Of a stretch of DNA of 64,000 nucleotides, positions 16,158-25,538 are shown piece after piece. The notes beneath the pieces were generated by a model, which was not told the origin of the DNA, ran no database searches, and was given only the letters and a program-made list of their open reading frames with translations. Every line of letters begins with the position of its first letter. Positions within the stretch are counted from its first letter, which is position 1. Source of the stretch: Rummeliibacillus pycnus. GTDB lineage: Bacteria > Bacillota > Bacilli > Bacillales_A > Planococcaceae. The stretch is from assembly GCF_002884495.1 (NCBI RefSeq), contig NZ_KZ614145.1, positions 3,672,423 through 3,736,422 on the forward strand. Direction: 5' to 3'. The position numbers and the translations under genes were made by a program.

Positions 16158-17510
16158 TTATGCTTTTTTATATTTTGCATAATATAAAATAACTAACGCT
16201 AGGATCCAAATTGGACCAACAATTAATGCAATTTGTGTATCTGGGAAAATCCCCATAAGGGCAACTACTAAAAGAAGGAAGACTATTGCTAAGTAGGAGC
16301 CAAATGGATACCAAAATGCTTTATAAGTAAGCTTAGAAACTTGTGTTTTAGTTAATGATTTACGGAATTTGAACTGACTGATTAATATAATCATCCAAGT
16401 CCAAATCGCACCAAATGTAGAGATGCTTGTTAACCAAGTAAATACTTTTTCAGCTACAAAGTAGTTTAATACGACACCTATTAAAAGTACAAATGTAGAT
16501 GCTAGAATTGCTACTGTAGGTACGCCACCTCGTCCAACCTTTTTAAAGATAGCAGGTGCTTGATTTTGTTCAGCAAGGTTAAATAACATGCGGCCAGTGC
16601 TGAAAATTCCACTGTTACAGCTTGATAAAGCAGCAGTTAGAACGACAAAGTTGATAATGCCTGCTGCGTATCGTATACCGACTTGACTGAACATTAACAC
16701 AAATGGACTATTGTTTGTATTGATTTCATTCCATGGATAGATGGACATAATAATTGTTAATGCACCAATATAGAATATCAAAATTCTCCAAAGTACTGTA
16801 TCGATTGCATGAGGTATAACTTTTTTAGGGTTTTTTGCCTCACCAGCAGTAGTCCCAATCATTTCGACTCCAAGATATGCGAACATAACAATTGGTAAGG
16901 ACATAAATATACCTTTTATACCATTTGGCATAAATCCACCATGACCCCATAAATTACTAAAGCCAACAGCTATACCATCATTACCGATCCCAAATAGGAT
17001 GATCCCTAATCCAATAACAATCATTGCGATAATTGCAAAGATTTTAATGAAAGCAAACCAAAATTCAAATTCGCCAAATGTTTTTACTGCAATTAAATTG
17101 ACGATTGTCATAACTATTAGCGCAATGAGCGCCCACAACCATTTAGGTGAACCTGGGAACCATAATTGCATGTATATTCCGACTGCTGTAATTTCAGCCA
17201 TACATGTCACAATCCACAAAAACCAATAGTTCCATCCGGTTATAAATCCCGCGAGTGGTCCTAAATAATCTCTTGCATAGCGACTAAAGGATCCGGCGAC
17301 AGGGTTTTCAACCGCCATTTCACCAAGTGCACGCATAATAATGAAAATTACGATACCACCAAGGGCATAAGCGATTAAAATAGCAGGACCAGCCAATTGG
17401 ATTGCTCCTGCAGAACCTAGAAATAAACCGACTCCTATGGCAGCACCGAGCGACATTAGCGTGATATGTCGCGACTCCAACCCTCGTTGGAGCTGTGGTT
17501 TCTTGTTCAT
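16158..17510 (-). CDS. Amino-acid permease, APC superfamily (AAT family)
   Basis: The 450-residue protein has twelve membrane helices and the AAT-family signature near the start: 'RGLESRHITLMSLGAAIGVGLFLGSAGAIQLAGPA'. Later come 'GEMAVENPVAGSFSRYA' and 'LSSCNSGIFSTGRMLFNLA'. Members such as AapA, YtnA/ProY and RocC take up neutral or basic amino acids by proton symport; the substrate cannot be fixed here. The ATG at 17510 has AAGGAG at 8 bases; an upstream ATG at 17549 would put that site inside the coding region. It is a single gene, divergent from the peptidase gene, with which it could share a peptide/amino-acid use role. Confidence 0.9.
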   Translation of the reverse strand: MNKKPQLQRGLESRHITLMSLGAAIGVGLFLGSAGAIQLAGPAILIAYALGGIVIFIIMRALGEMAVENPVAGSFSRYARDYLGPLAGFITGWNYWFLWIVTCMAEITAVGIYMQLWFPGSPKWLWALIALIVMTIVNLIAVKTFGEFEFWFAFIKIFAIIAMIVIGLGIILFGIGNDGIAVGFSNLWGHGGFMPNGIKGIFMSLPIVMFAYLGVEMIGTTAGEAKNPKKVIPHAIDTVLWRILIFYIGALTIIMSIYPWNEINTNNSPFVLMFSQVGIRYAAGIINFVVLTAALSSCNSGIFSTGRMLFNLAEQNQAPAIFKKVGRGGVPTVAILASTFVLLIGVVLNYFVAEKVFTWLTSISTFGAIWTWMIILISQFKFRKSLTKTQVSKLTYKAFWYPFGSYLAIVFLLLVVALMGIFPDTQIALIVGPIWILALVILYYAKYKKA

Positions 17511-17627
17511 GACTAAAACTCCTTCGATGCTATAAAATTGTAACTTCATAATGGTACCACAAAATGCTAATAATAAAAATGGACATGTCGTACTAAATGA
17601 AAGAAATATTCTGAATGATTATTTTAT

Positions 17628-17643
17628 ATAACGTTTACGTTAT
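17628..17643. promoter_or_regulatory. Perfect palindrome ATAACGT-TT-ACGTTAT between divergent genes
   Basis: Seven-base perfect arms flank a 2-base centre, between the permease and the YuxL-type peptidase genes. TATAGT at 17658-17663 is a plausible -10 for the peptidase gene, which would place the palindrome at its -35 region. The binding protein is unknown. Confidence 0.45.
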
Positions 17644-17706
17644 GTATATGCTTAAGGTATAGTGAAATTACATTAGTTGTAAAATTAGAGAAAGGGAGTA
17701 AATAAG

Positions 17707-19680
17707 ATGAAAAGAATCCTTGAGAAAGAAGATTTGTACAAATTAACTTCCATTTCATCGCCTGTGTTGTCACCAAATGGTCAAGAGGCAGTTGCAATTC
17801 GAACTATTATGGATCAGGGAAAGAATAAATACTTATCGTATTTAATCCATATTCATGTTGATACAAATGAAGTATCTCAATGGACATTCAGTGAAGAAAG
17901 AATTTCAGCACTTTCTTGGTCACCAGATGGAAATTTTGTTGCATTTTTATCTACAAGAGATAAACAAAAACAACTTTTTATACTATCCAAAAATGGTGGG
18001 GAAGCAAAACAAATTACCAAATTTGTGGATGGTGTGAATTCATACCTATGGGATCCAAGTAACGAAAAAATTTGGTTTTCTGCAAATGTTCAAGAGGGGA
18101 AAGAATTTACGGAAGCAAAAGAAGAGAAAAAAGATGAACTTCCTACGGCATATGTTGTAGAAGGTATGAGATATAAAATGAATGGTGTCGGATTAATTAA
18201 ACGAAAAAGCTATAACCAAATCGGAGTCGTAAGTCTTGCAGATCTTCATGTATCTCGTTTTATAACGGATACATATAATTATAGTTTGCTATCTATTTCT
18301 CATGACGGTCGTTTTCTTGTAGTAGGAGTAAACCGCACCAAAGATCAAGACAATGATTGGCATTCGCCAATTATATTAATAGATATCAAATCAAAGAAAG
18401 AAACCGTAATAGCTAATGAAGAAGGGTATATTGGAGGAGCAGCTTTTTCATTTGACGATCGTTATATAGCATTTGTTAGTAGCGACTTTACTTATCGAAA
18501 TGCAGGTCATGCACATCTTTATATTTATGATGTAGAGCAAAAACGTTATTGGAATTTAACGGAATCGCTAGATCTTCCAATAGGTGATTATTCGGTAGCA
18601 GATGTTCAACAAAACGTTTCAGCTCCAAGTTTAGTTTGGACTGAAGCAAACGATCTATACTTCCAGTTATCCACTTCAGGAGATGTGCGTTTATATTATG
18701 CTACATTAGAAGGTGCTATTTATCCTGCGAGTCCAGAAGACGAGCATGTCTATGGGTATGATGTATCTAGGAAAGGTGATATAGCTATACTTGCGATTAG
18801 TAATCCTGTTTTTCCAGGAGAATTATTTAAATATGAAATTGCGTTAGGAGAAAGAAAGCAAATAACGTATTTTAATGATGAATGGTTACAAGAAGTGAAA
18901 GTTGTCGAACCGCAGCCAATTAGTTATGAAGGATCTAATGGGTGGACCATTCATGGATGGTTGATGAAACCTGCTAACTACAAAGAAGGTGAAAAGTATC
19001 CATTAATTGTTGAGATTCATGGCGGTCCACATACTATGTATGCAAATACTTTCTTTCATGAATTACAGTTATTGGCGGCTCAAGGATACGGCGTGTTATA
19101 TGTAAATCCAAGAGGCAGTCATGGTTATAGCCAACAATTTGTGAATGCATGTCGTAATGATTATGGCGGTGGTGATTATGAAGATATTATGGCAGGAGTA
19201 GACTATGTTCTTGCACAAAATAATTGGATCAATGCAACGCGGTTAGGTGTAACCGGAGGCAGTTACGGTGGTTTTATGACCAACTGGATTGTAGGGCATA
19301 CAAATCGTTTCAAAGCTGCGGTTACACAACGTTCTATTTCCAATTGGATTAGCTTCTTTGGTGTTTCTGATATTGGTTATTACTTTACAGAATGGCAAAT
19401 TGGGAAAGATATGAACGATATAGATAAATTATGGAATCATTCACCTTTAAAATATGCGAATCACGTTGCAACGCCTTTGCTTATATTACATGGAGAAAAA
19501 GATGATCGTTGTCCAATTGAACAGGCTGAACAATTCTATATAACATTAAAATCTATGGGGAAAGTCACTCAATTTGTACGCTTCCCAAAAGCTGATCATA
19601 ATTTATCCCGTGAAGGTATTCCAAATTTAAGACAACAACGTCTGGAACACATTATAGATTGGTTTAAAGAATACCTATAA
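17707..19680 (+). CDS. yuxL: S9-family prolyl-oligopeptidase-like peptidase (YuxL-like)
   Basis: The 657-residue protein has an N-terminal beta-propeller (about 1-380, with WD-like 'LSWSPDGNFVAFLSTRD' blades) and a C-terminal alpha/beta-hydrolase domain. The catalytic triad reads S519 in 'GGSYGGFM', the Asp pair near 599-600 in 'HGEKDDRCP' and H631 in 'KADHNLS'. It matches acylaminoacyl-peptidase/YuxL proteins that trim short or blocked peptides in the cytosol; no signal peptide is seen. AAAGGGAG precedes the ATG. The upstream palindrome and the neighbouring amino-acid permease hint at shared nutritional control (inference). Confidence 0.92.
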   Translation: MKRILEKEDLYKLTSISSPVLSPNGQEAVAIRTIMDQGKNKYLSYLIHIHVDTNEVSQWTFSEERISALSWSPDGNFVAFLSTRDKQKQLFILSKNGGEAKQITKFVDGVNSYLWDPSNEKIWFSANVQEGKEFTEAKEEKKDELPTAYVVEGMRYKMNGVGLIKRKSYNQIGVVSLADLHVSRFITDTYNYSLLSISHDGRFLVVGVNRTKDQDNDWHSPIILIDIKSKKETVIANEEGYIGGAAFSFDDRYIAFVSSDFTYRNAGHAHLYIYDVEQKRYWNLTESLDLPIGDYSVADVQQNVSAPSLVWTEANDLYFQLSTSGDVRLYYATLEGAIYPASPEDEHVYGYDVSRKGDIAILAISNPVFPGELFKYEIALGERKQITYFNDEWLQEVKVVEPQPISYEGSNGWTIHGWLMKPANYKEGEKYPLIVEIHGGPHTMYANTFFHELQLLAAQGYGVLYVNPRGSHGYSQQFVNACRNDYGGGDYEDIMAGVDYVLAQNNWINATRLGVTGGSYGGFMTNWIVGHTNRFKAAVTQRSISNWISFFGVSDIGYYFTEWQIGKDMNDIDKLWNHSPLKYANHVATPLLILHGEKDDRCPIEQAEQFYITLKSMGKVTQFVRFPKADHNLSREGIPNLRQQRLEHIIDWFKEYL

Positions 19681-19835
19681 TGATTGCTTGTAAAATTAGT
19701 GTAAAGTTAATGGGAATCTAGCAACTTTCCTTCTAACCAATCGTTACTATTAAAAGAACGCATGTGAAAACTGTGACATAAAACAAATTTAATAGTATGA
19801 TGAATAAGAAAATTCATGGATTGTGAGTGGAAGTA

Positions 19836-20480
19836 ATGATTGATCTGATAAGAAGTTTGTTTGATTTTATTATGCACATTGATGTGCATTTAAGAGACAT
19901 TGTTACCCAATATCATGGGTGGGTATACGGCATTGTATTTTTAATTGTATTTATTGAAACTGGTGTAGTAATTATGCCATTTTTACCTGGTGATTCATTG
20001 TTATTTGCAAGTGGTGCCTTAGCTTCTTTAGGTGCACTAAATTTGTGGATTTCAGTAGCTGTATTTTTTGTAGCAGCTGTTTTGGGAGATTCGTTAAACT
20101 ATGAAATTGGCCATAAAATTGGGAAGTCCATTCCGGAGAACAGCTTTTTAGGACGAGTAATTAATAAGGAACGTATGCAAAAAGCACAAGACTTCTTTGA
20201 CAGACATGGTGGTAAAACCATTGTGATTGCTCGATTTATGCCAGTAATTCGGACTTTCATACCATTTATAGCAGGCGCAAGTAAAATGAGATATCGCCAT
20301 TTTATTGTGTACAATATTACAGGTGCACTTTTATGGGTGTTAATCGGAGTATTTAGTGGCTATTTCTTCGGTAATATTCCATTTGTAAAAAATAACTTTT
20401 CAACAGTTATTTTAGCGATTATTGTATTATCATTACTACCAGCTATTATTGGTATGTTACGTACAAGTTTTAAAAAATAA
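19836..20480 (+). CDS. DedA-family membrane protein
   Basis: The 214-residue membrane protein has the DedA/SNARE-associated domain. Characteristic strings are 'FIETGVVIMPFLPGDSLLFASGALA', the half-helix 'GDSLNYEIGHKIG' and 'DRHGGKTIVIARFMPVIRTFIPFIAGASKMRYRHF'. Recent work links DedA proteins to recycling of undecaprenyl phosphate or flipping of phospholipids; which applies here is open. The ATG at 19836 gives the usual family N-terminus; GTG 19827 is in frame, and neither start has a strong ribosome site. A long terminator follows. Confidence 0.9.
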   Translation: MIDLIRSLFDFIMHIDVHLRDIVTQYHGWVYGIVFLIVFIETGVVIMPFLPGDSLLFASGALASLGALNLWISVAVFFVAAVLGDSLNYEIGHKIGKSIPENSFLGRVINKERMQKAQDFFDRHGGKTIVIARFMPVIRTFIPFIAGASKMRYRHFIVYNITGALLWVLIGVFSGYFFGNIPFVKNNFSTVILAIIVLSLLPAIIGMLRTSFKK

Positions 20481-20538
20481 TCAAAAACATCTCTTATTAG
20501 TATTTAATTAAAAATATTGATAAAGAGATGTTTTTTGA
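20481..20538 (+). terminator. Terminator after the DedA gene
   Basis: TCAAAAACATCTCTT (20481-20495) pairs with the arm at 20523-20538, with a long AT-rich loop and T6 inside the right arm. Confidence 0.8.
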
Positions 20539-20650
20539 TTTTTATTGATTTCAAACTATCTATAAATTATAAAACGAAAGAAATAAGATAATTATATTTA
20601 TTGTAAATAATGCTATAATACTAGTAAAAATGTATTAAAGGAGAAAATTG

Positions 20651-21883
20651 ATGGAGGTTTTTATTGGTAGGCAACCAATTTTTAACACCCTAGAAGAAGT
20701 CTATTCGTATGAATTATTATATAGAAATGGGATTGAAAAAAATCAATTTCCAGAAATTGATTCAGATTTAGCAACGGTTGATGTTATCGTCAATTCATTT
20801 TTTTCAATTGGATTTGAAGAATTGGCAAATGGTAAACCATGCTTTATCAATTTTACTGAAAATCTGTTAATGAGTGAAATTTTTGATCACCTTAATCCTT
20901 CTCAAATTGTTGTTGAAATACTTGAGGATGTACCAATTTCTGAACAATTAGTACAACGTGTAAAAGAACTAAAAGCAAGAGGCTTTCGAATTGCTTTGGA
21001 TGATTTTGTCATGCAAGAAGATATTCATTATTATCAGGAATTGTTTACATATACAGACATCATTAAAGTCGACTTCTTAATTTCTACGAAAGAAGAAAGA
21101 AAGCAAATTGAAAAACGGGTGAAAAATGAGTATCCTCATATCGCATTACTAGCAGAAAAAGTTGAAACTAGGGAACAATATCAAGAAGCAGTTCAAATAG
21201 GCTATAAATTATTTCAAGGCTATTTCTTTATGCAACCACAAATTATTAAAGGAAATGAAATCCCTGCAAACTTATTGCAATATTACCGAGTAATTGCCCT
21301 ACTTCGTGTTGAAGAACCTGATATTGACCAGATCGCTGAAGGGATTGAACACGACTTAGCTTTGTCCTATAAACTAATGCAATTGATTAATTCTTCATCA
21401 AAACGTTCAAGATCCAAAATTCGATCGATTAAGCAAGCAATATTACATTTAGGATTAGAAGATTTAAAAAAGTGGATTTATATTCTAACCTACCGTGAAT
21501 CTCAAAAATTCAATTCTTGTGGTACGTTTGATGAGTTAATGAAAACATCTTTATGTCGTGCGAAGATGTGTGAATTATTAGCGAAATATAACAGAAAACG
21601 TAATACGTCCGAATATTTTTTAGTTGGAATGTTTTCCTTAATAGATGCACTCTTGCAAAGACCAATGAATACCATTCTTATGAAGTTACCGTTGTCAGAT
21701 GAAGTAGTAGAAACAATATCAGGTAGTAGTTCATTCATGCAACCATATCTACAATTAACGATTGCATTAGAACGAATGGATCTAAAAATGGCTTATCTAA
21801 TTGCTGAAGATTTGAATATTAATATTGATGATCTTTTAGAAATGTCAAAAGTAGCAAATAAATGGTCGAATACAATTTGCTAG
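20651..21883 (+). CDS. yuxH: EAL-HDOD two-domain signalling protein (YuxH-like), EAL motif degenerate
   Basis: The 410-residue protein has an N-terminal EAL domain (about 1-200) and a C-terminal HDOD domain (about 205-390). The EAL signature is 'YELLYR', the 'DDFGTG' loop is 'DDFVMQ' and 'AEGVET' is 'AEKVET', while 'IKVDFL' and 'FQGYFF' remain. These losses make cyclic-di-GMP hydrolysis doubtful, so the protein may bind the nucleotide or act only through HDOD. This EAL-HDOD architecture is that of B. subtilis YuxH. The ATG at 20651 has AGGAG at about 7 bases. It stands alone, with no operon partner. Confidence 0.88.
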   Translation: MEVFIGRQPIFNTLEEVYSYELLYRNGIEKNQFPEIDSDLATVDVIVNSFFSIGFEELANGKPCFINFTENLLMSEIFDHLNPSQIVVEILEDVPISEQLVQRVKELKARGFRIALDDFVMQEDIHYYQELFTYTDIIKVDFLISTKEERKQIEKRVKNEYPHIALLAEKVETREQYQEAVQIGYKLFQGYFFMQPQIIKGNEIPANLLQYYRVIALLRVEEPDIDQIAEGIEHDLALSYKLMQLINSSSKRSRSKIRSIKQAILHLGLEDLKKWIYILTYRESQKFNSCGTFDELMKTSLCRAKMCELLAKYNRKRNTSEYFLVGMFSLIDALLQRPMNTILMKLPLSDEVVETISGSSSFMQPYLQLTIALERMDLKMAYLIAEDLNINIDDLLEMSKVANKWSNTIC

Positions 21884-22081
21884 AGAAATTCGATTCAAAA
21901 AGGAAAACGGTAACATATCACGATATACTTCAAGAAATTGTATAAATTAGAGGTATATATTTATATGTATTTTCCAATATTAAGTGCACTAAACCCTTTG
22001 TAACTGTTTGGTATATGTTGACCAAACCTTCCATGTTAGTGCTATTGGCATAAAAGAGACACAAATACATAAATTAGTCAG

Positions 22082-22110
22082 GTTTAATTTATACTTGAAT
22101 TTGGTATACT
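22082..22110 (+). promoter_or_regulatory. Candidate sigma-B-type promoter of cccB (overlapping sigma-A -10)
   Basis: GTTTAA (22082-22087), 14 bases and TGGTAT (22102-22107) match the general-stress sigma-B consensus (GTTTAA-N12-15-GGGTAT) at 11 of 12 positions. TATACT (22105-22110) could be a sigma-A -10 with a weak -35. The rest of the 268-base gap after yuxH shows only a short GTTTGG/CCAAAC hairpin near 22010-22030. Confidence 0.45.
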
Positions 22111-22151
22111 TACTACGTAAGATATTATAATTTCTTATAGGAGGGTTCTTC

Positions 22152-22547
22152 ATGAAAAAAGCACTACTTGCTTTGTTACTGGGTTCTGCATTAGTTTTAG
22201 GCGCTTGTGGTACGACAAATAAAGAAAAAACCACAACAAATGAAACTACTACTACAGAAACAAAAAATAACACAGCAAACAATACAACAACAACTGAAGA
22301 AAAAACCACCGAAACAACAAAAGTTGACGCTGAAGCAGTTGCTAAACAAAAATGTATCTCTTGTCACGGTAACGATTTATCAGGTGCTGTTGGCCCGAAT
22401 TTAACAAAAGTAGGATCAACATTATCAGAAAGTCAAATCAAAGATATTTTGAAAAATGGTAAAGGTAGTATGCCTAACCAATCTGGTACAGGCCTTAGTG
22501 ATGATGAATTAAATGCTGTTGCTAAATGGCTTTCTGAAAAAAAATAA
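22152..22547 (+). CDS. cccB: Cytochrome c551-type lipoprotein
   Basis: The 131-residue protein has a lipoprotein signal with lipobox 'LGAC' (Cys about 19), a Thr/Asn/Glu-rich linker (20-58) that tethers the domain, and a small class I cytochrome c domain. The haem site is 'CISCH', and 'GSMPNQSG' supplies the methionine ligand. It is expected to sit on the outer face of the membrane and carry electrons to a cytochrome oxidase, like CccB of B. subtilis. AGGAGGG precedes the ATG. A stress-type promoter may drive it. It is monocistronic, with its own terminator. Confidence 0.93.
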   Translation: MKKALLALLLGSALVLGACGTTNKEKTTTNETTTTETKNNTANNTTTTEEKTTETTKVDAEAVAKQKCISCHGNDLSGAVGPNLTKVGSTLSESQIKDILKNGKGSMPNQSGTGLSDDELNAVAKWLSEKK

Positions 22548-22556
22548 GAATTTTTT

Positions 22557-22590
22557 AACTAGCTTTCATTGAGGGGGAAGCTAGTTTTTT
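22557..22590 (+). terminator. Terminator after cccB
   Basis: AACTAGCTT (22557-22565) pairs with AAGCTAGTT (22578-22586), followed by a T run. Confidence 0.88.
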
Positions 22591-22669
22591 ATTGCCTTCA
22601 AAATGTGTTACCCTGGGTAAGGAAACCTTATTTGGCTTTTGCTAGTTAAATATAAAGGAGATAGAGCGT

Positions 22670-22819
22670 GGAGCTAAACGAGCGTGTTTCGCTTTTAATT
22701 TATCTAGTTGCACACGCTAGCTCCTCGGGGTTAAATAACCTCACCACGGTGAGGCAAAGAGCGCCTCTTCGTGTTGAGAACATTTACCTGTCGGAGCTAA
22801 ACGAGCGTGTTCCACTTTT
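22670..22819 (-). repeat. 124-bp hairpin repeat, one full unit plus partial (copy inverted to the right-edge array)
   Basis: One unit of about 123 bp (22670-22792) and the first 27 bases of a second lie between cccB and hprK. The reverse complement aligns along its whole length with the units at 63720-63967. Conserved parts are the ACACGC...GCGTGT outer arms, the AGCTCC...GGAGCT inner arms and a GAGGC...GCCTC hairpin. The gap of 335 bases between cccB and hprK holds nothing else but the cccB terminator and the hprK promoter region. Confidence 0.85.
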
Positions 22820-22882
22820 AATTTTATGCTAAAATATGTTCATGTTGTTTCTATTTATTGTTATTTGGAAGGTGGAGTGATG

Positions 22883-23818
22883 ATGGCTTTGGATCAGGTT
22901 TGTACGAAAGATGTAATGGAAGTATTGAATCTGAAGCTTATTAGTGGTGAGGAAGGAATCGGTCGACATATATTAACGAGTGATATCTCACGTCCGGGTC
23001 TTGAAATGGCGGGGTATTTTACACATTATCCTGCAAAACGTGTGCAACTTTTAGGGAAAACGGAACTATCTTTTTTTGAGATGTTATCTCGGGAAGTTCA
23101 ATTTGATCGGATGAATAAGTTATGTTCTCAAGATACACCTGCAATTATTATCTCGCATAATATGGAAGTTCCAGAAGCTTTGGTCGTGGCTTCTCAAGAA
23201 CATCATGTACCGGTTTTAACAACAAAATTACCAACTACCCGTTTTTCTAGTTTATTGACAAATTATTTGGAAAGCCGATTAGCACCAACAACTGCTGTTC
23301 ATGGTGTGTTAGTGGATATTTATGGAATTGGTGTTTTAATCACAGGGAAAAGCGGAGTAGGGAAAAGTGAAACTGCTCTTGAACTTGTAAAAAAGGGTCA
23401 TCGTCTTGTTGCAGATGATTGTGTAGAAATTCGCCAAGAAGGTGAAAATACATTAGTAGGAAATGCACCACCTTTAATCGACCATTTACTCGAAATTCGT
23501 GGAATCGGCATTATCGATATTATGACGTTGTTCGGAGCTAGTGCTGTTCGAAAGCATAAGCGAATTTCATTGGTGATTGATTTAGAAACATGGGATTCTG
23601 ATAAAACCTATGACCGTTTAGGTTTAGAAACAGAAACGATGAAAATTATTGATACAGAGCTACCTAAGTTAACAATACCAGTACGACCTGGGAGAAACTT
23701 ATCTGTTATTATAGAGGTTGCTGCAATGAACCATCGGTTAAAGAATCTAGGAATAAATGCAGCAGAAGAATTTTCACGTAGATTAGATAGTGTTATTGAA
23801 GCAAACGATGAAGTATAA
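22883..23818 (+). CDS. hprK: HPr kinase/phosphorylase
   Basis: The 311-residue enzyme phosphorylates Ser46 of HPr and Crh in response to glycolytic intermediates, and also removes the phosphate. It is the sensor of carbon catabolite control. Residues 155-162 are the Walker A 'GKSGVGKS', H140 is the catalytic His, and the HPrK signature '[21 protein letters not shown]' is present. The start at 22883 (ATG; ATG 22880 is also in frame) has AAGGTGG at 7 bases. An upstream ATG at 22826 has no ribosome site. Its substrate Crh is encoded at 39.3 kb. An extended -10 (TGC-TAAAAT, 22827-22835) lies right after the repeat element. Confidence 0.96.
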   Translation: MALDQVCTKDVMEVLNLKLISGEEGIGRHILTSDISRPGLEMAGYFTHYPAKRVQLLGKTELSFFEMLSREVQFDRMNKLCSQDTPAIIISHNMEVPEALVVASQEHHVPVLTTKLPTTRFSSLLTNYLESRLAPTTAVHGVLVDIYGIGVLITGKSGVGKSETALELVKKGHRLVADDCVEIRQEGENTLVGNAPPLIDHLLEIRGIGIIDIMTLFGASAVRKHKRISLVIDLETWDSDKTYDRLGLETETMKIIDTELPKLTIPVRPGRNLSVIIEVAAMNHRLKNLGINAAEEFSRRLDSVIEANDEV

Positions 23819-23862
23819 CTAGATTTGTCTTGCTAGTAGGCTGAAAGGAGTAACAGAATATT

Positions 23863-24672
23863 ATGGATTCAATTTTAATGGCTATTAATCCTGTTGCACT
23901 GCAACTTGGTCCGATATCCGTTCGGTGGTATGGAGTTATCATTGCGAGTGGGATTATTATTGCCTACTTTGTAGGTCAAAAAGAAATGGTGAAAAGAGGC
24001 TTTGGAGAAGATCTTTTAACGGATCTACTGATCTGGGCTGTGCCGATTTCAATTATTTGTGCTCGTATATATTATGTATCATTTGAATGGCCATATTATT
24101 CATCACACCCTGGTGAAATCATTCAGATTTGGCATGGTGGTATAGCAATACACGGTGCAATTATCGGTGCATTAATTACAGCTCTTATTTTCTCAAAAAA
24201 ACGAGGAATAAGCTTCTGGAAACTTGTAGACATATTAGCACCATCCCTAATTATTGGACAAATTGTTGGTCGTTGGGGTAATTTTATGAACCAAGAAGCT
24301 TACGGTGGTGTCGTAGATCGTTCATTTTTAGAAAATCTTCATTTACCAAATTGGCTTATCGAGCAAATGAATGTCAATGGTTTTTATCATCATCCTACAT
24401 TTTTATATGAATCTTCATGGAATTTTGTTGGTTTAATTATTTTACTCCTACTAAGAAAAGCGAACTTACGTCGTGGAGAATTATTTTTAACATATATCAT
24501 GTGGTATTCATTTGGTCGTTTCTTTATCGAACATATGAGAACAGATAGTTTATTAATTGGTAATTTACGTATAGCACAAATTGTTTCCCTAATTGGTTTA
24601 GTAGTTGGAGCTATTTTAATTATTTACAGAAGACTTACTATCAAACCACCTGTTCGATACAAGGATCAATAA
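23863..24672 (+). CDS. lgt: Prolipoprotein diacylglyceryl transferase
   Basis: The 269-residue integral membrane enzyme adds diacylglycerol to the lipobox cysteine of prelipoproteins, the first step for the lipoproteins encoded in this window (FixH-like, CccB, GerAC). It has about seven membrane helices, the 'HGGIAIHG' motif (91-98) and the Lgt signature 'GRWGNFMNQEAYGG' (136-149). AAAGGAG lies rather far (about 12 bases) from the chosen ATG; ATG 23878 is a possible alternative. It follows hprK by 44 bases, as in B. subtilis. Confidence 0.95.
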   Translation: MDSILMAINPVALQLGPISVRWYGVIIASGIIIAYFVGQKEMVKRGFGEDLLTDLLIWAVPISIICARIYYVSFEWPYYSSHPGEIIQIWHGGIAIHGAIIGALITALIFSKKRGISFWKLVDILAPSLIIGQIVGRWGNFMNQEAYGGVVDRSFLENLHLPNWLIEQMNVNGFYHHPTFLYESSWNFVGLIILLLLRKANLRRGELFLTYIMWYSFGRFFIEHMRTDSLLIGNLRIAQIVSLIGLVVGAILIIYRRLTIKPPVRYKDQ

Positions 24673-24872
24673 AAATTTTATAAAAAATAGATTCGTCGAT
24701 ATTGCAATAGATGATATCTTTAACTTCCTTTCTTACAAGAATTTTAAAGTTTCTATCGTAATACGGCGATTTGTTTATATTAGGGGAAATTTATTGAGAT
24801 TAAAAAACGTAATAATCGAAAGAATAGACATAAACGAATATTAACTTTTTTACGAAGGAAAAAGGAAGTTGA

Positions 24873-25538
24873 ATGAATATGACAACTAAAGAAATTAAAG
24901 GCTTACTATTCGATTTTGATGGTACATTACTAGACACAAACGAATTAATAATCCAAACATTTTTACATGTACTGGAACCTGAATTTCCTGGGAAATTTAC
25001 AAGAGAAGACATGATTCCGTTTATTGGGCCATCATTAATGGAATCATTTTCTACAATTGATCCAAACAGAGCGGAAGAGTGGGTTCGACAATATCGTATA
25101 TGGAATGACAAACATCATGATGAATTAGCAAAAGAGTTTGATGGGGTAACATCAACATTATACGCTTTGCGAGAGAAAGGAATAAGATTAGCAATTGTTT
25201 CAACGAAGGCTTTAGAATCTTTATCAAAAGGAATTCGCTTATTAGGTATTGAAGATTTAATTGAAGTAGTCGTAAGTATGGATGATGTAAAAAATGTCAA
25301 ACCTGATCCAGAACCTATACTTCTAGCACTAAAGAAATTGCATTTAGAGAAAGAAAATGTTTTGATGATTGGTGATAACTCACATGATATAATTGGTGGC
25401 CAAAATGCTGGTGTTAAAACTGCAGGTGTAGCTTGGTCTTTGAAAGGAGAAGAATTTTTAATGCAATTTAAACCAGATTACATGTTGCATCACATGTCAG
25501 ATTTATTATTAATAGTAGGGGACCAAGAAAATGCGTAA
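24873..25538 (+). CDS. ppaX: Pyrophosphatase PpaX (HAD family)
   Basis: The 221-residue HAD hydrolase has the nucleophile motif 'DFDGTLLDTNELI' (residues about 14-26), motif II 'IVSTKA', and the late 'KPDPEPI' and 'MIGDNSHDI' motifs. In B. subtilis PpaX hydrolyses the pyrophosphate made by HprK when it dephosphorylates HPr by phosphorolysis, and lies in the same cluster. ATG 24873 and ATG 24879 are both possible; AAAGGAAG lies just upstream. The 200 bases before it show no clear promoter or hairpin. It overlaps the acyltransferase gene by 8 bases. Confidence 0.93.
   Translation: MNMTTKEIKGLLFDFDGTLLDTNELIIQTFLHVLEPEFPGKFTREDMIPFIGPSLMESFSTIDPNRAEEWVRQYRIWNDKHHDELAKEFDGVTSTLYALREKGIRLAIVSTKALESLSKGIRLLGIEDLIEVVVSMDDVKNVKPDPEPILLALKKLHLEKENVLMIGDNSHDIIGGQNAGVKTAGVAWSLKGEEFLMQFKPDYMLHHMSDLLLIVGDQENA

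Noticed and set aside
17511-17549. N-terminal extension of the amino-acid permease from ATG 17549
   Set aside because: The consensus ribosome site AAGGAG lies inside that extension and directs the start at 17510.
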